NCBI RefSeq assembly: GCF_025698545.1
Contig: NC_068569.1
Coordinates: forward strand, 22,444,001-22,508,000
Direction: 5' to 3'
From: Gossypium raimondii
Taxonomy: Eukaryota > Streptophyta > Magnoliopsida > Malvales > Malvaceae
DNA: 64,000 bases
The notes beneath the pieces are model-generated. The model saw only the letters and a list, made by a program, of their open reading frames with translations. It searched no databases and was not told the origin of the DNA. Positions 50,484-62,364 of the stretch are shown here, in pieces (the stretch's first letter is position 1; each line of letters opens with the position of its first letter). The position numbers and the translations under genes were made by a program.

Positions 50484-50589
50484 AATATTGACAAATTTAC
50501 TCATGTTATTTGCAAATAATCTATATACCTAATATAGGACCTTCCTTCATTTTACACTCGGAGCATTCGACCAACTTTTTATTTTATCA

Positions 50590-51165
50590 TGATTTTTTGC
50601 ATTTTACAATAAAAAGTTAAATTTTAATTTTAATCCCTTTAATATGCTTAATTTTGAGGTTTGGTCTATATATTTTAATTTTTAACAAAACTTAGTATCT
50701 ATATTTTATAATACCATTAATTAGTCTTTACACGTGGCGCACCCAACCATTTTCCTTTCCTTTCTTTCTTTTTGCATTTTATAATAAAAGGTTAAATTTC
50801 AGTTTTAGTCAATTTAATATGCCTAAATTTGATATTTAATCTATATATTTCAATTTTTAACATAATTTGACCCCTATAATTATAATAATGTTATTAATTA
50901 GCCCAAATAGTTAATATATAATTTGAATACCATAAGAGTCTTAGAGATTGACACGTGGCTTCCCATTTCTTTTAGGTTTGTCTCGCTTTTTTCGGCATCA
51001 TAAGATAATGGTCAAATTTCAATTTTGGCCTCTAGACTATGCTGAAACTTGATATTTAATTTATATACTTTATTTTTTGACATAATTTAGTCCACCTACT
51101 TTTATAATGTAATTAGATAGTCTAAGTAATTAATGTTGTTAACTATTTCAATCTAAATGTGGACA
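50590..51165. repeat. Three diverged direct repeats of about 190 bp
   Basis: Copies begin near 50594, 50769 and 50987. Each has the order 'TAATGGTCAAATTT...TTTTAGTC...TTGATATTTAATCTATATA...TTTTTAACATAATTT', and copies one and two end in ACACGTGGC. They are AT-rich and non-coding. Confidence 0.6.
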
Positions 51166-51899
51166 ACAATTTTTCTTAAAGACAATATAATTCTAACAAA
51201 GAAAAAATTATCTTGCTGATTCAAATGAATACTTTTAAGAAAAATCCTAATAAATGTTTTCAACCTTATTTTTATTGTTACATAAATATTAAGTGATTTA
51301 TTTTAAATTTTAAAACGTCACACTAGATAATTTAATAGAAGAATTTTACTCATGGTAAGAAATGAATCTAAAATTTTAAATTAGAAAAAGTAGAAAACTA
51401 TGTTTTTGAAAATAAAATAAAAAATTAAATTTCAAATGTACGAAATACACAAAGAATTAAAACATATTTTAATATTTTATTTTTTAATTAACACAAATAA
51501 ATAATCAAAATTCGTTAACAACTTTGAACCGTTCCAGTAAAAATTTAAAAGGGGGATATGTTGCTAGTGCAAATAAATATTTTTCCATGGAAAAGAAAGC
51601 TTATAACATTTCTTGTGTGGGTTCTTCATGGGCTGGGCTTTAAAATACCATCGGATTGGCGCAATAGTCGTTGCATGCAATTTGATAGATTTCCTTAAGC
51701 CCAAGAAAACGGAGTGAAAGTGGAAGACGCGAAAAGCTGACAAAAGAAGAGAAGAGAAGAGACGCGACACGAGTCACTCACGACTCACGAGCCACTCGAA
51801 ACGACGCCGCTGGAAATTTCCATCCGCTTCATGGGATGCTGATTGGTCTAGATTCTTCTCGAATCAAATCTCTCTCATATCATAAACAAGCCACATAGG

Positions 51900-52826
51900 C
51901 ATCGTCGTAGCCGAACTCAGCTTCCCCGGGACGTCGCGATTTGGAGAACCCTAGAAGCAACTCCTCCGTTTCCGTTGCTTTTTGCCTTTTTCATCCATCA
52001 ATTCGAATTCTTAGCTTCCTTCGGATTTTCGCTATTCGATTTAGACGTCTGCATACTTTTTAGGTTCGTGCTTTTGGTTCCATTGTTACTTTTTATTTTC
52101 TTCTATGTTTATCGACGTGAACCTTCCGTTTTCTAGGATTTGATGGTGAGGATTTTATTTTCGGTCTTAAATGATTTTGATCTTATTTGATTTCCTCTAG
52201 GTTCTTCGATCCGACGATTGCTATGTAATTGTTCATTTATTGATGTTATCGTCGTTTCTGATTTATTGCATTTGACATAACATCTTTGTTTATTATTATT
52301 CTGCATTTCCTTTCACTTTGCCTTTCCTTTTGTTTTTTTTTTTGAAAGGGAAATTTGAATGCATTTTGGTTGTGTATTTGGTTATGCAAACAAGCACCTT
52401 AAAATGTAGGAAGTTTTGACTTTTGTTGACCATGGCTAAAAGAATCGGTTGTAATGCGTTTTCTGGACTTGTATTATTGTTATAAACGAAATGAAGATCT
52501 ATCTTAGTGCTCAATTAAATAAGATTCTAAAGTTGTGCCAAGCAAACTTCTTTTTTTTTTCATTTTGAGCAAAGATTTTAATATTATTTTTATCATGTTA
52601 CTCGACAACTAACTAATGTTGTCTTGGTAGTTAGAGAAATTAGCTAGACAATTATTCTTTTCTGCCCTTGGCTGCTGATTTGTTGTGATTTCAACAGCTT
52701 TAAGAGCTAAGTACTTTTGGCCAATGATAGTTTACTTTGTGAATTTGAATTAGTTGAAAATCCTAATTGAAATAATATTATTACTGTCCTTTCTCTGTTC
52801 TAGGCATTGGTAGCTGTTGAACTTCC
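51900..52826 (+). other. Inferred 5' UTR with a 740-bp leader intron of the CIP73-like gene
   Basis: The pyrimidine-rich leader from about 51900 is followed by a likely donor TTTTTAG|GTTCGT at 52063/52064 and an acceptor TTGTTCTAG-type site ending at 52803. This leaves 23 nt before the start ATG at 52827. Leader introns of this size are common in plant ubiquitin-like genes. The exact transcription start is not visible. Confidence 0.5.
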
Positions 52827-55800
52827 ATGGCAGATCAGCACTCCAATGAAGGTTCGAGCATGGGCAGCACTTCTGGAGAGTCTTCTGATTCACTTGTAGA
52901 GCTAAAGATCAAGACTTTGGATTCGCAAATTTTTAGTTTTCTTGTTGACAAAAAGGTAAGTGCTTGTTTCTAAGCATTTGCATTCTCATAAATTTCTTGC
53001 TATGCAGTGCATCTCTTTTTTAATAAAATGATTTTGAGCCTCATCGAGCTTTTAGCTGATACCTTATTACTTGGATGAACTCAGGCACCAGTTTCATCGT
53101 TCAAGGAAAAAATAGCTAGGGAGCTTGGTGTCCCAGTTGGTCGGCAACGGCTGATTTTCAGGGGAAAGGTCTTAAAGGATGATCATCTCCTTTCTGAATA
53201 TCGTATCCTATCATCTGTTTGCTAGAGAACTTCTTTGCCTTAATTAAATCAGATTTGTTCTATATTAAAGATCTACTGTACTGCAGCTTGCTGCAGGACT
53301 AATCATTACTTACATAGATGCCATGTTCATGAGCAGAATTATCCCAATTATATGGATTAAAGCATGACCATTGCATGCAAGTATAGATTGGTTTTGTTCC
53401 TGGAAAGTAAGTAGTTTGCTAGTGGTTGTAACTGCTTTTGATTGAGCCATTATATATACAAGAAGTGAGTCTAAGTTTCAAAGTTTTTACCCTTATATTC
53501 TTTTGCTATCTCTTTAATACTTGTGCTTATATTTTCCTATTCTATCAAATTTGCATGATATAGACAACCCAACATTGTCCAAAATGAGCACTAATTAACC
53601 GGCTTGAATACCTAGCCTGTAGCATCAAATATATTACTTCTTAGTCACTTAATATTATGCATCATAAGTGTAATTAGAATTGTAAACTAGTAGTTGTAAC
53701 TATCAAAAGAAGGGAATCAAGATGCTGTCTTGTCTACTTCCTCAAGTTTGCTGTTTGCGGCAGTTTCCTTTGCTATGGTTCACTTTATGCGATATATCCT
53801 TCACTGGATTTTTAGATGTTGAGAATGGGCATACATTGCACTTAGTTGAAAGGCAGCCTGCCCAATCACAGCTTTCATCTGATGCAAGTTCAGGAGAGGC
53901 AGATGGAAATAACAGTAATAGAGGTATCAATACATATGGTGGTGCTTGTCTGGTCTTTGAAATTCTGCGCGTTAATGCGTTTTACTAAAAGCAGTAGATA
54001 TCAAGAGTTAATTGAAATAAATGGCAGGAAATGATGCTGCTTCAGGCATCCCTCGTAATCGAGTTGGGCAGATTTCGCACAGTGTGGTTCTTGGGACCTT
54101 TAATGTTGGAGATCAAGGTGATGGCAGTGCTCCAGACCTTAGTCGGGTGGGTGCTTTTTCTCTTTTTACTTGTGAAGCATTTCAACTCACCTTTAAATCT
54201 GTTTCATAACCTGAGTTCTTTAATTGCTTGTACGTCAATGTGTGTGAAGCAATGCTGAGTATTATTTCATTGTTTGTTGCTTGACTTATAGGTTATTGGG
54301 GCAGTTTTAAATTCTTTTGGAGTTGGAGGCCAGTCTACTACTAATGGTACCATTACACAGTCTTCAACCTCTGTGAGTAATGCTTGATCAAAATTTATCT
54401 TTGCTTAAAGTTTAACAAATTAAATTTGAATTTTTTGTGGTATTGAAAAGTCTTGATTAATTGCCTTCATTGTTAGTTGTAACAGATGCACATATTTCCA
54501 CCTAAGCTTCCTGTTGGCAAATGCTTTGGGTTTAAAAATATTAATTCTTTTCAGATTTTCTTATGTATACTGTTAACTCTAATGAATATGTCAGTGATTC
54601 AAATACAAGAGGGAAACTCGAAAAAGTAGAAAATAATGTGATGGCTTAAGGGTTAAGTAATAATTGATATTGCTTTCAGTTTCTCAAGGTGGTTGCAATA
54701 TAGAAGGATCAAAATAATTTAACGATAAAAATAATGCTTCCTTTCAGGCTCCTCAAGGGAATGAAACAAATGGAGTGCGTGGTGGTGGTGAGAACCAACA
54801 AGGAAATCAGACACAATCTGCACCATCATTTCCTGGTCAATCCTTTCAGGTTGCTCATCAAGTTATGCCAATTCCTCTGACTGCAGCACAAGTATCTATT
54901 CCATCCCTTAATACGGTAATACAATTAAACTTATTCATCTTTTAGCAGATTACAATTTGATTGTTATCTAATTCCATCATTCTCCTTTTCTCCAGCCAAT
55001 TCCTGATTCTTTAAATGCTCTCTCGGAATTTATGAACCGCATGGAGATGCATTCTCCAAATGGTGATACCACTAGAAGCATTAACTTAAAATTTTTTTTT
55101 GAAAGTAGTTGCAATAACTAATTGCTACTGCATTATTCAGGCTATCAGCCACACACATCTACAACTAACACAAGGGACCAACCAAGGGTAGCATTACCAT
55201 CTGATGCACGAGGTCTGCCGACACCTGAAGCATTGAGCATTGTAATTCGAAATGCAGTACGGCTTCTCAACAGTCATGCTATTGGTGCATTGTCTGTAAG
55301 TACCATGCCTTAGTATGTTTCCTGTAGTTACCATTTTCTGGAAACTTTTAGGCTTTTGATTGTTATTAAATGTTTAACCAAATTCATGTTGAGGTTGATA
55401 TGGTATGTGGAATACTAGTTTCCTTCTATAATTTTTAAACTGTATTAGAGTTGTGCTAAAATCTCTGTGAATTCTTTTTCTCATGTATAATTACTGGCTT
55501 TCTATGGTGAAAATTTTGTATGTTATGAAATTCCTTAAGTACGTGTAGATTGAGGAAGATAAAGGAGAATTTTTTCTGTTATATGATTTACTAGGCATAG
55601 TTTAAGTTGCAGTGGTTTTCATGAAGAAAAAGTATTATATATTTACTCCAAATAGATTCCACATTCTTTTTATTTCTACCTTTCAAGTTTGAAATTTTAT
55701 CATCTGATTCTTTGCATCTTTAATATGCTGCTACTTTTGTAGCACATTGCAGAACGTTTAGAGCAAGAGGGGGATTCTTCTGATCCTACAGTGAGGGGGC

Positions 55801-58800
55801 AAATTCAAACAGAATCAGTACAAGCAGGTCTTACAATGCAGCACTTAGGTTCCGTTCTTTTAGAGCTTGGCCGAACCATATTGACGCTGCGTATGGGAAA
55901 TTCTCCTGTATGGCCTACAATCTCTTGTGTCCTTATTTCCTGTTCTCTTTGAATAATAACATGTCACTAAATGTTTCATGCAATTCACAGGCAGAATCTT
56001 CAGTTAATGCTGGACCTGCAGTTTACATATCTCCTTCAGGGCCGAATCCTATAATGGTTCAGGTATGCTAAAAGTTTGTGTGCATCATATCAAGTTATAA
56101 AATAACTGCAAAATCCTGCTAATATATTCTATTTATGTATGGTAATATTTAGATATACTGATTGTCAGATAAACTCTGAGCACTTCATTCAAGTAGCAGA
56201 TTCTTAATTTCTGTGTAGTATGTATTTTATGTTGATTGCTATTCACAAATAGCTTAACTGAAGAGTATGATACATGGTAATATCAAGTTGGTAAAATTCT
56301 GCAAAATCCTGCTAATATAACCTATTCATTTATGGTAATATTTTGATATCCTGTTTGTCTACTCTGAGCAAATCATTCAAGCATTTCTAATATCTGTTCT
56401 TCTATCTATTGTTATTCACAGTAGCTAAATTGAAGAGAATGATATCCATCTGATCTCTCTAGGTGCATATATCTAGCTATAGAGATGTTCCTATGCTCTT
56501 CTGACATAGAAAGCAATTATTTTGAGGGCTTAGGATTAACAGAAAGGGATGCTAGGGTGCAAAAATGAGAGAAATTGTGTTTACTTTTGAAAGAAGCAGG
56601 GAGTTTTTGAGATGTAAAAACTTGTATTTTACCATCTTAACATGTTATTGTTGGTTGTTTTTCTGTTTGGCATTTTACTTCACCAGTTGCCATGAGATGT
56701 GCTGAAACAATTATCGATGATCTTGCTTAGTTTGTTCAAGTGTTTAACTCTCTTTAGGATCCTGTTCATCACGCATGCATTGATTGTTTATTTGCAGCCT
56801 TTTCCCCTTCAAACCAGATCCCTCTTTAGTGGTTCCCATTCTCCATCAAATTCTCTGACTGTAGGTCCTGTTGGTGTTGGAAACGCTCCACGGCACATAA
56901 ATATCCATATACATCCTGGTGGGTAAAATCTGCTTCTAGCCAGGCCACAATTTCCCTTTCAGTTGTACTCTGTTTTTTTATTTGTAACTGCAAATTATTG
57001 TCAGGTACTGCACTGTCACCGGTGGTTTCAGCTGTTGGTAATAGAACAAACAATGGGGAAGGGAGGCAAGGGGAACGTGGTAATAATGCTGGTTCTGGTT
57101 CAATGCGGGTTCTCCCTGTGCGGAACACTGTTGCTTCTGCTCCCCAAGCACGTGCCACTGCTGCAATGTCCAGTGCTGCACAATCTGCTCTCACCGAGTC
57201 TTCACTATCCTCTATGGTTGCTGAAATCAATTCAAGAATTAGAGACTTAGTTAGTATGCAGGGAGATAACCAGGATGCGTCAGGTAGCTGGCAGTTAATT
57301 GTTTTCAGATGCTAATAACTACATTGTTGTTCGTATGATTTCTCTGGTCTTTAAAGGTCAAAGTAGAATTGTAGAATTCATGTTTGTAGCTGGTGCAGGT
57401 AGTCAGCAGCCTAATAATATGGTTGCTAGTGGAGCTGGGGATTCTACTGTTGCTTTACCAGCAAACCTTGAAACTGAAGAACTGAAGGTGTGCTTTATTC
57501 ACAATAAAATGATCTCAATTAGGAACTATCTGTTTAGTATCTCTGACGAGTACTCTGCTACTATTAATAATCAGTCACAACCTGAACATGCTGAAGGAAG
57601 AAATGATAATACTGAGAGTGGTGAGAGTTCACAGGATATATCACTTGGCACAGTTGGATGCCCTCCTAGTTCAAGTGGAGAACCTTTGGTGAAGTTGGAA
57701 GATCCATCAGGAAGTGCTCCTAGATCCAGTGAGGAAAATGCCAAACCTGTACCACTTGGATTGGGGTTGGGGGGTTTGGAACGCAAGGTGTGATGATAAT
57801 TTTTCACTTCATTCGAATCTGTTTATGTTAAAATTATTGACAATGAGCATATGATATCTTTCTGGTCAGAGACGAGTCAAACCAACAAAATCTTCAATTG
57901 CCGGTGTTAATGGAACAGCTAGTTCTTCACTTGATCAAAATCTGAGTGCTAGAATGGCTGGTCAACAGATTTTGCAGTCACTTGCTTCTCAGAGCTCTTC
58001 TCTGAATAGGGTAGATTCTTCCTCAGGTAATCAAGGTGTTCTGGGTAGTAGATTATCAGGAGGGCAGGGTTCAGATGATCAATTAGCTGCTGCTAATGCT
58101 GTCTCTCAAGTTCTTCAAAGTCCTGCATTGAATGGCCTATTGGCGGGGGTTTCTCAGCAAACTGGTGCTGGTTCACCAGATGATTTTAGGAATATGTTGC
58201 AGCAACTGACTCAAAGTCCACAAATCATGAACACTGTTAGTCAACTAGCTCAGCAGGTTGATAGCCAGGATATTGGGAACATGTTTTCAGGTTTTGGAGG
58301 AGGCCAAGGTGGTGGTATTGATCTGTCACGGATGGTCCAACAAATGATGCCCATTGTTTCTCAGGCGCTTGGTCGTGGGCCATCTGCAACTCCATCCTTC
58401 CCTGCTGTAGAATCTAAATCACAGGTACAGTGTGATGGGTGGAAGTCAACTGCCATTGATAAATCATGATATCATGATTTCAGGTTTTATTTTGGTTGAT
58501 AATGTGGATTTTTTAACCCCCCCCACCCCCCAATTTTTATATAACGTGTAATTAGCATGTAATATTGAGATGGTGACATGGAGGACTATTGTGCTATCTG
58601 CTGTTTCTTCCAGGATGACATTCAACAAATTGCTCAGAGGATCGAGCAGTCTAACGTACCAGATGACGTCTTCCATGCTGTTGCCGAAAATGCAGTTCAG
58701 GTATATGGCAATGGGAGGAATGCTGAAGAACTTCTAAATGAGTTGTGTGGTGATGAAGGTCTTGCCAAGGTAAGTTGTCAAAGATTGAGTGCCTCTGCGT

Positions 58801-59025
58801 CTTGGGTTTCTTACCTGTTAAAGAAGCTTGTGGTTGAAGTGCCTCCGTTTTGGGGGAGAAAAAACTGGTTTAAGCAACATTGTCTTTTTAACTGGCTAAT
58901 TTTTCAGGGTGATTATTGTACAGAAACTCATTAATATTTTCTTACATGGTCAGGAATACACAGAGATGCTAAAGCAGGACTTGCGTCAAAGGTTTCAGGA
59001 TAAATCTGAGAAGGATAAGTTCTAG
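52827..59025 (+). CDS. CIP73: BAG6/Scythe-like ubiquitin-like-domain protein (CIP73 type)
   Basis: BAG6-family proteins hold and triage misfolded or tail-anchored proteins; the Lotus relative CIP73 is a target of the symbiosis kinase CCaMK. Seventeen coding exons: 52827-52955, 53085-53202, 53816-53923, 54028-54146, 54292-54372, 54748-54915, 54996-55062, 55141-55295, 55743-55907, 55991-56062, 56798-56918, 57005-57283, 57399-57487, 57575-57787, 57870-58424, 58614-58769, 58954-59025, giving 888 aa. The ubiquitin-like domain is residues 24-95 (VELKIKTLDSQIF to HTLHLVER). The rest is low-complexity, Gln/Ser/Gly-rich sequence with a basic RRVKPTK stretch after exon 14 and Sti1-like helical sequence around FRNMLQQLTQSPQIMNTVSQ. 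The end is QRFQDKSEKDKF. Intron 13 is 87 bp, in frame and without a stop. All sites are GT-AG. Confidence 0.92.
56087..56450. repeat. Diverged tandem duplication inside intron 10 of the CIP73-like gene
   Basis: Two blocks of roughly 190 and 170 bp share the order ATCAAGTT, GCAAAATCCTGCTAATAT, ATGGTAATATTT, TCATTCAAG, TTATTCACA and TGAAGAG. They begin near 56089 and 56282. Confidence 0.75.
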
Positions 59026-59796
59026 CTCTCTTGATTCTGAAAATTAAAACTTAGTTCTTTTGAAGTTCTAAAAGTCGTGCAGCTAATTACTGGGTCATTT
59101 CTTACCCAGATTCTATCATGAACTTAGGCTTCTGGGGGATTGTTTGATCTTATATTTGTTATGAAAGTGCTCTTTGTTTAGTTGTTGCATCAAATTGGAA
59201 TTATCATGATAAAAGTATATTCTGTTTTCTAGAAAGATTCAAGTTCCACTAGCTTTTTTCTTTAGGTTGGTTTCTTCGATATGAAAATGTAAACATCTAT
59301 TACCAGTTTTTTCAATTAACTACCTATCCTCTATTGAGGTCAAATGCTCTAGTGATCTTATATATATATTCTCAACAGTTGGATGAGTGGATTAGTGATT
59401 GAATAACTTAAAGCTTTGTTGGATGAGTGATTGAATAATTTGAACTGCTATATGGGTACTCGGACTCGGCAGTCAGCACTCGTTTTGATTTTCATGAGAA
59501 ATTAGTTGTTTTATATGCCTTCTTCATTGCCATCCGAATCAAGAGGGGGATTTAGAACTGTGGATGGTGATTTGGTGGCTCCATATAATGAACACATTCT
59601 AGGTTTCGTTCAACATAGTAGGCATATTATTCGGTAATCTAAAGGGTATTGAAAAGTAGAAATGGTGAAAGCCTCGTGTGTATTCGATTCAAGGCTATAT
59701 CATTTATATATGATCAGAAACGATACTTCAATACCAAAGTTATGAATGGTGTGAAAATAGAGTTATTGACTAATAGTATGGCTGCTTTGTTGATAT
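59026..59796. other. 3' UTR and spacer after the CIP73-like gene
   Basis: The first few hundred bases are probably 3' UTR. A small near-duplicate of TTGGATGAGTGATTGAATAA occurs at about 59378-59440. I see no gene. Confidence 0.4.
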
Positions 59797-60405
59797 TAGG
59801 GGTGTAAATGAATAGAATGTTCGATGAAGTCTTCGTGAACCGTTTATATAATGTTTGTTTATTAAGTTAAATAAACTTGTATAAACAAAAATTTTATGTT
59901 TATTTAATAAATGGACAAACACGAATAGAGGTATGTTGGTTCGTTTATGTTTACGAACAAGTTCGTTTATTGACTCGTTTATTTATTAATGATATTTTTA
60001 TAAAAATTTCATTAGTATATATTAATAAAATTATTTTAAAACTCATTTATTGTTCTATTAGTATATATTAATAAAATTATCTTGGTTTGTATTTTTTCAT
60101 TTATAATATGATTATTAATATTTATATTTGACTATTTTATATTTAAACAATATATGTATGTGTATGTATGTATTTATTGCTTGTTTGTTTACTATTTATT
60201 TATATTATTCGTGAACATGTTTATTTAATGTTTGTGAACATTAAACAAATGAACATGAATACACATATTTTTAAATAAATGATCATGAACAAAAATTTGA
60301 AATTTTTAACGAACATAAACTGAACACGAATAAGTTTAAAAATAAATAAGCGAACATAAATAAAGAGATTTGTTCGTTTAAGCTCGGTTCATTTACAGTC
60401 TCTTA
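59797..60405. mobile_element. hAT-type MITE, TSD GTTGATAT/GTTGACAT
   Basis: The 609 bp begin TAGGGGTGTAAATGAA and end TTCATTTACAGTCTCTTA, imperfect inverted ends of a well-known plant hAT MITE type. The flanks GTTGATAT (59789-59796) and GTTGACAT (60406-60413) are an 8-bp duplication with one change. The inside is AT-rich, with TTCGTTTA/GTTTATT strings in both orientations and no coding capacity. Confidence 0.82.
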
Positions 60406-60413
60406 GTTGACAT

Positions 60414-62250
60414 GTGTAGTTGGAAAGGGAAGTGCTAAATTTCCATGTGTGTTCCTGGACTCATGTCGCAATTTTCATTATTCTGCAGTCTTTATAGCTA
60501 ACGCTATCCTGCCTGTATGGTACGAGCATAACATGCCCACTAATTGCGGGTTGGTTGGTCCTACGAGCCTGCAGAATTTCCTAATCTTATCTTTGGCAAA
60601 CAAACATATCACAGGTTGCTTTTGAAATTCAATTTTAAAGGACACTTAAAACTGTGGGTCGAGTTAAATGGATGTTGTTGGATTTACTTTGAAATAGGGG
60701 ATTTCCATTCATGGATGTATGGTCTTGTAGTTTTGCGTTATTGAGGCGCCTTTGCAAATTGCGATGATGGCACATGCTACTAAGGATGTGGGGACGTTGC
60801 CTTGCCTCATGTCGTGACCATTCATTTATGGCATCGTCAGCACAGCTTATTTTTCATGCATTTAACTGACAAGGCCAATGCTAGCTAGCAGCAGTATTGT
60901 TTCCATTATTTCTTCCTGAAGTCCCCATTCAATGATCATTGGGTTTTTGCACATATAGTTGGGAAGATTTAACATCAAAGTTAATACACTTAATTACTAA
61001 ATGATAGTTATAATAAAAGGGAAAAGCAAAGTTCGAGGCAAGGTTTAGGAGAATTATGCAGTGTATGTGCCTTCCAGTTCACCAAAGCTCGTTCTCCCAA
61101 GTCGCTATAAAGGAAAAAGTGAAAAGTAGTGACCCCTCTTTTGTTTGAAAAGCATCGGCTAATCATTTGATTTATACCTTGAATTTGAATTAGATGATCC
61201 ACCATCGGTTATGAATTGAGATATAAAATGTTTATGCTTTTACTCCAGTGGTCATTTGTTGACACCAGATTGATGCGAGCCAGTAGGTTTACTTACCTGC
61301 TAACCTCAACTCCCTGATAAGTCTTCGATGTAACCAATGAGCTCTTTATTTGCTAGCCCTAACAACTTAGCCTCAATCACTAATAACCACCCAATAAAGC
61401 CATTTCTCAGCTATAATAAAATTCTATCGACACTTAAAAAAGATAAAACTAACTAAAAGCTCAATGAAAACACCGACGACCTCAATTTAAGAAAAACCAA
61501 CCACCTGACTTAAGAAAGTAAAATCCAGCATTCTCTTTAGCATCCCAAAACATCAAAACTTGTAATTGCTTTTAAAAAATTCCGAACATTTGTATATAAG
61601 TTAAATACTATGATGCGAGAGATATTGAAAATTCTCCTCGAGAGTTAAGACTTAGCCAGTCTTACTACTCTCTTTGTTGCTGTCATCTTGAATACAAATG
61701 CTTGGCTGATAGTTGTAGTACTACAGTGACAAGTAAGGTTTGAGCGTAACAAACCAAGCAAGCTTTAGATTTGGGTTATTTAGGGGGTAATGAATATTTA
61801 TATTTCAGAACAAAACAAAGCGCCAATTGAGCCATCATCATCGTCCATGTTTACTAAATAATCCCAACAACCTCTGCTCTACTGGTAACACAACTCCACC
61901 CTAAACTGTGGACTTGATAATAGTTCCATATGTTGCAAGCTTATCAAAAAAGCATTTTCTTACTAAAAAAAATGGAGAACTCAACATTAAGAACAAACAT
62001 TTGTGTTGTAGTATTTCTCTACCTCCCATAATTTGGAAGAACAAAACAAAGAACCCCAAAACCATGTGGGAGACAAAACACATTCACAGTTCAAACAGTG
62101 AGCTAATGTAAGGACACCCTTCCACCGACACTTTAATTCAATTTTCTCTTTCCTCTTTCTTTTCCATTTTTATCTCCTCAAATTTTCCCTCCTTTTTTTT
62201 ATTTGGTTTTTCCTTTACGGCTTACTCACACTTTCAACTGTTCAACCCAT
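60414..62250. other. Intergenic region upstream of the SKS gene
   Basis: I find no frame with family resemblance and no repeat with clear ends. The last few hundred bases become pyrimidine-rich, as in a promoter-proximal plant region. Confidence 0.4.
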
Positions 62251-62258
62251 TTAATATA
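62251..62258 (+). promoter_or_regulatory. Likely TATA box of the SKS gene
   Basis: TTAATATA lies 114 bp before the chosen start codon. A start site about 30 bp downstream would fall after the in-frame ATG at 62275, which supports translation from 62365. Confidence 0.5.
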
Positions 62259-62364
62259 GCCTCCCTTAAATATTGTGCCATCCTATCCCCTTATTAACTC
62301 TTTCAGTTCACTGCTCCTGCCCTCTTATTCTAAACCTCTCCTTTTCTCTTCCATTAGACCCAAA

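Noticed and set aside
57299-57398. Coding sequence immediately before exon 13 of the CIP73-like gene
   Set aside because: It is open by chance; it is intron 12 (115 bp), and its inclusion would break the frame from exon 12.
62275-62364. Upstream in-frame ATG of the SKS gene
   Set aside because: It lies only 24 bp after the start of the likely TATA box, and the added residues do not form a sensible secretion signal.
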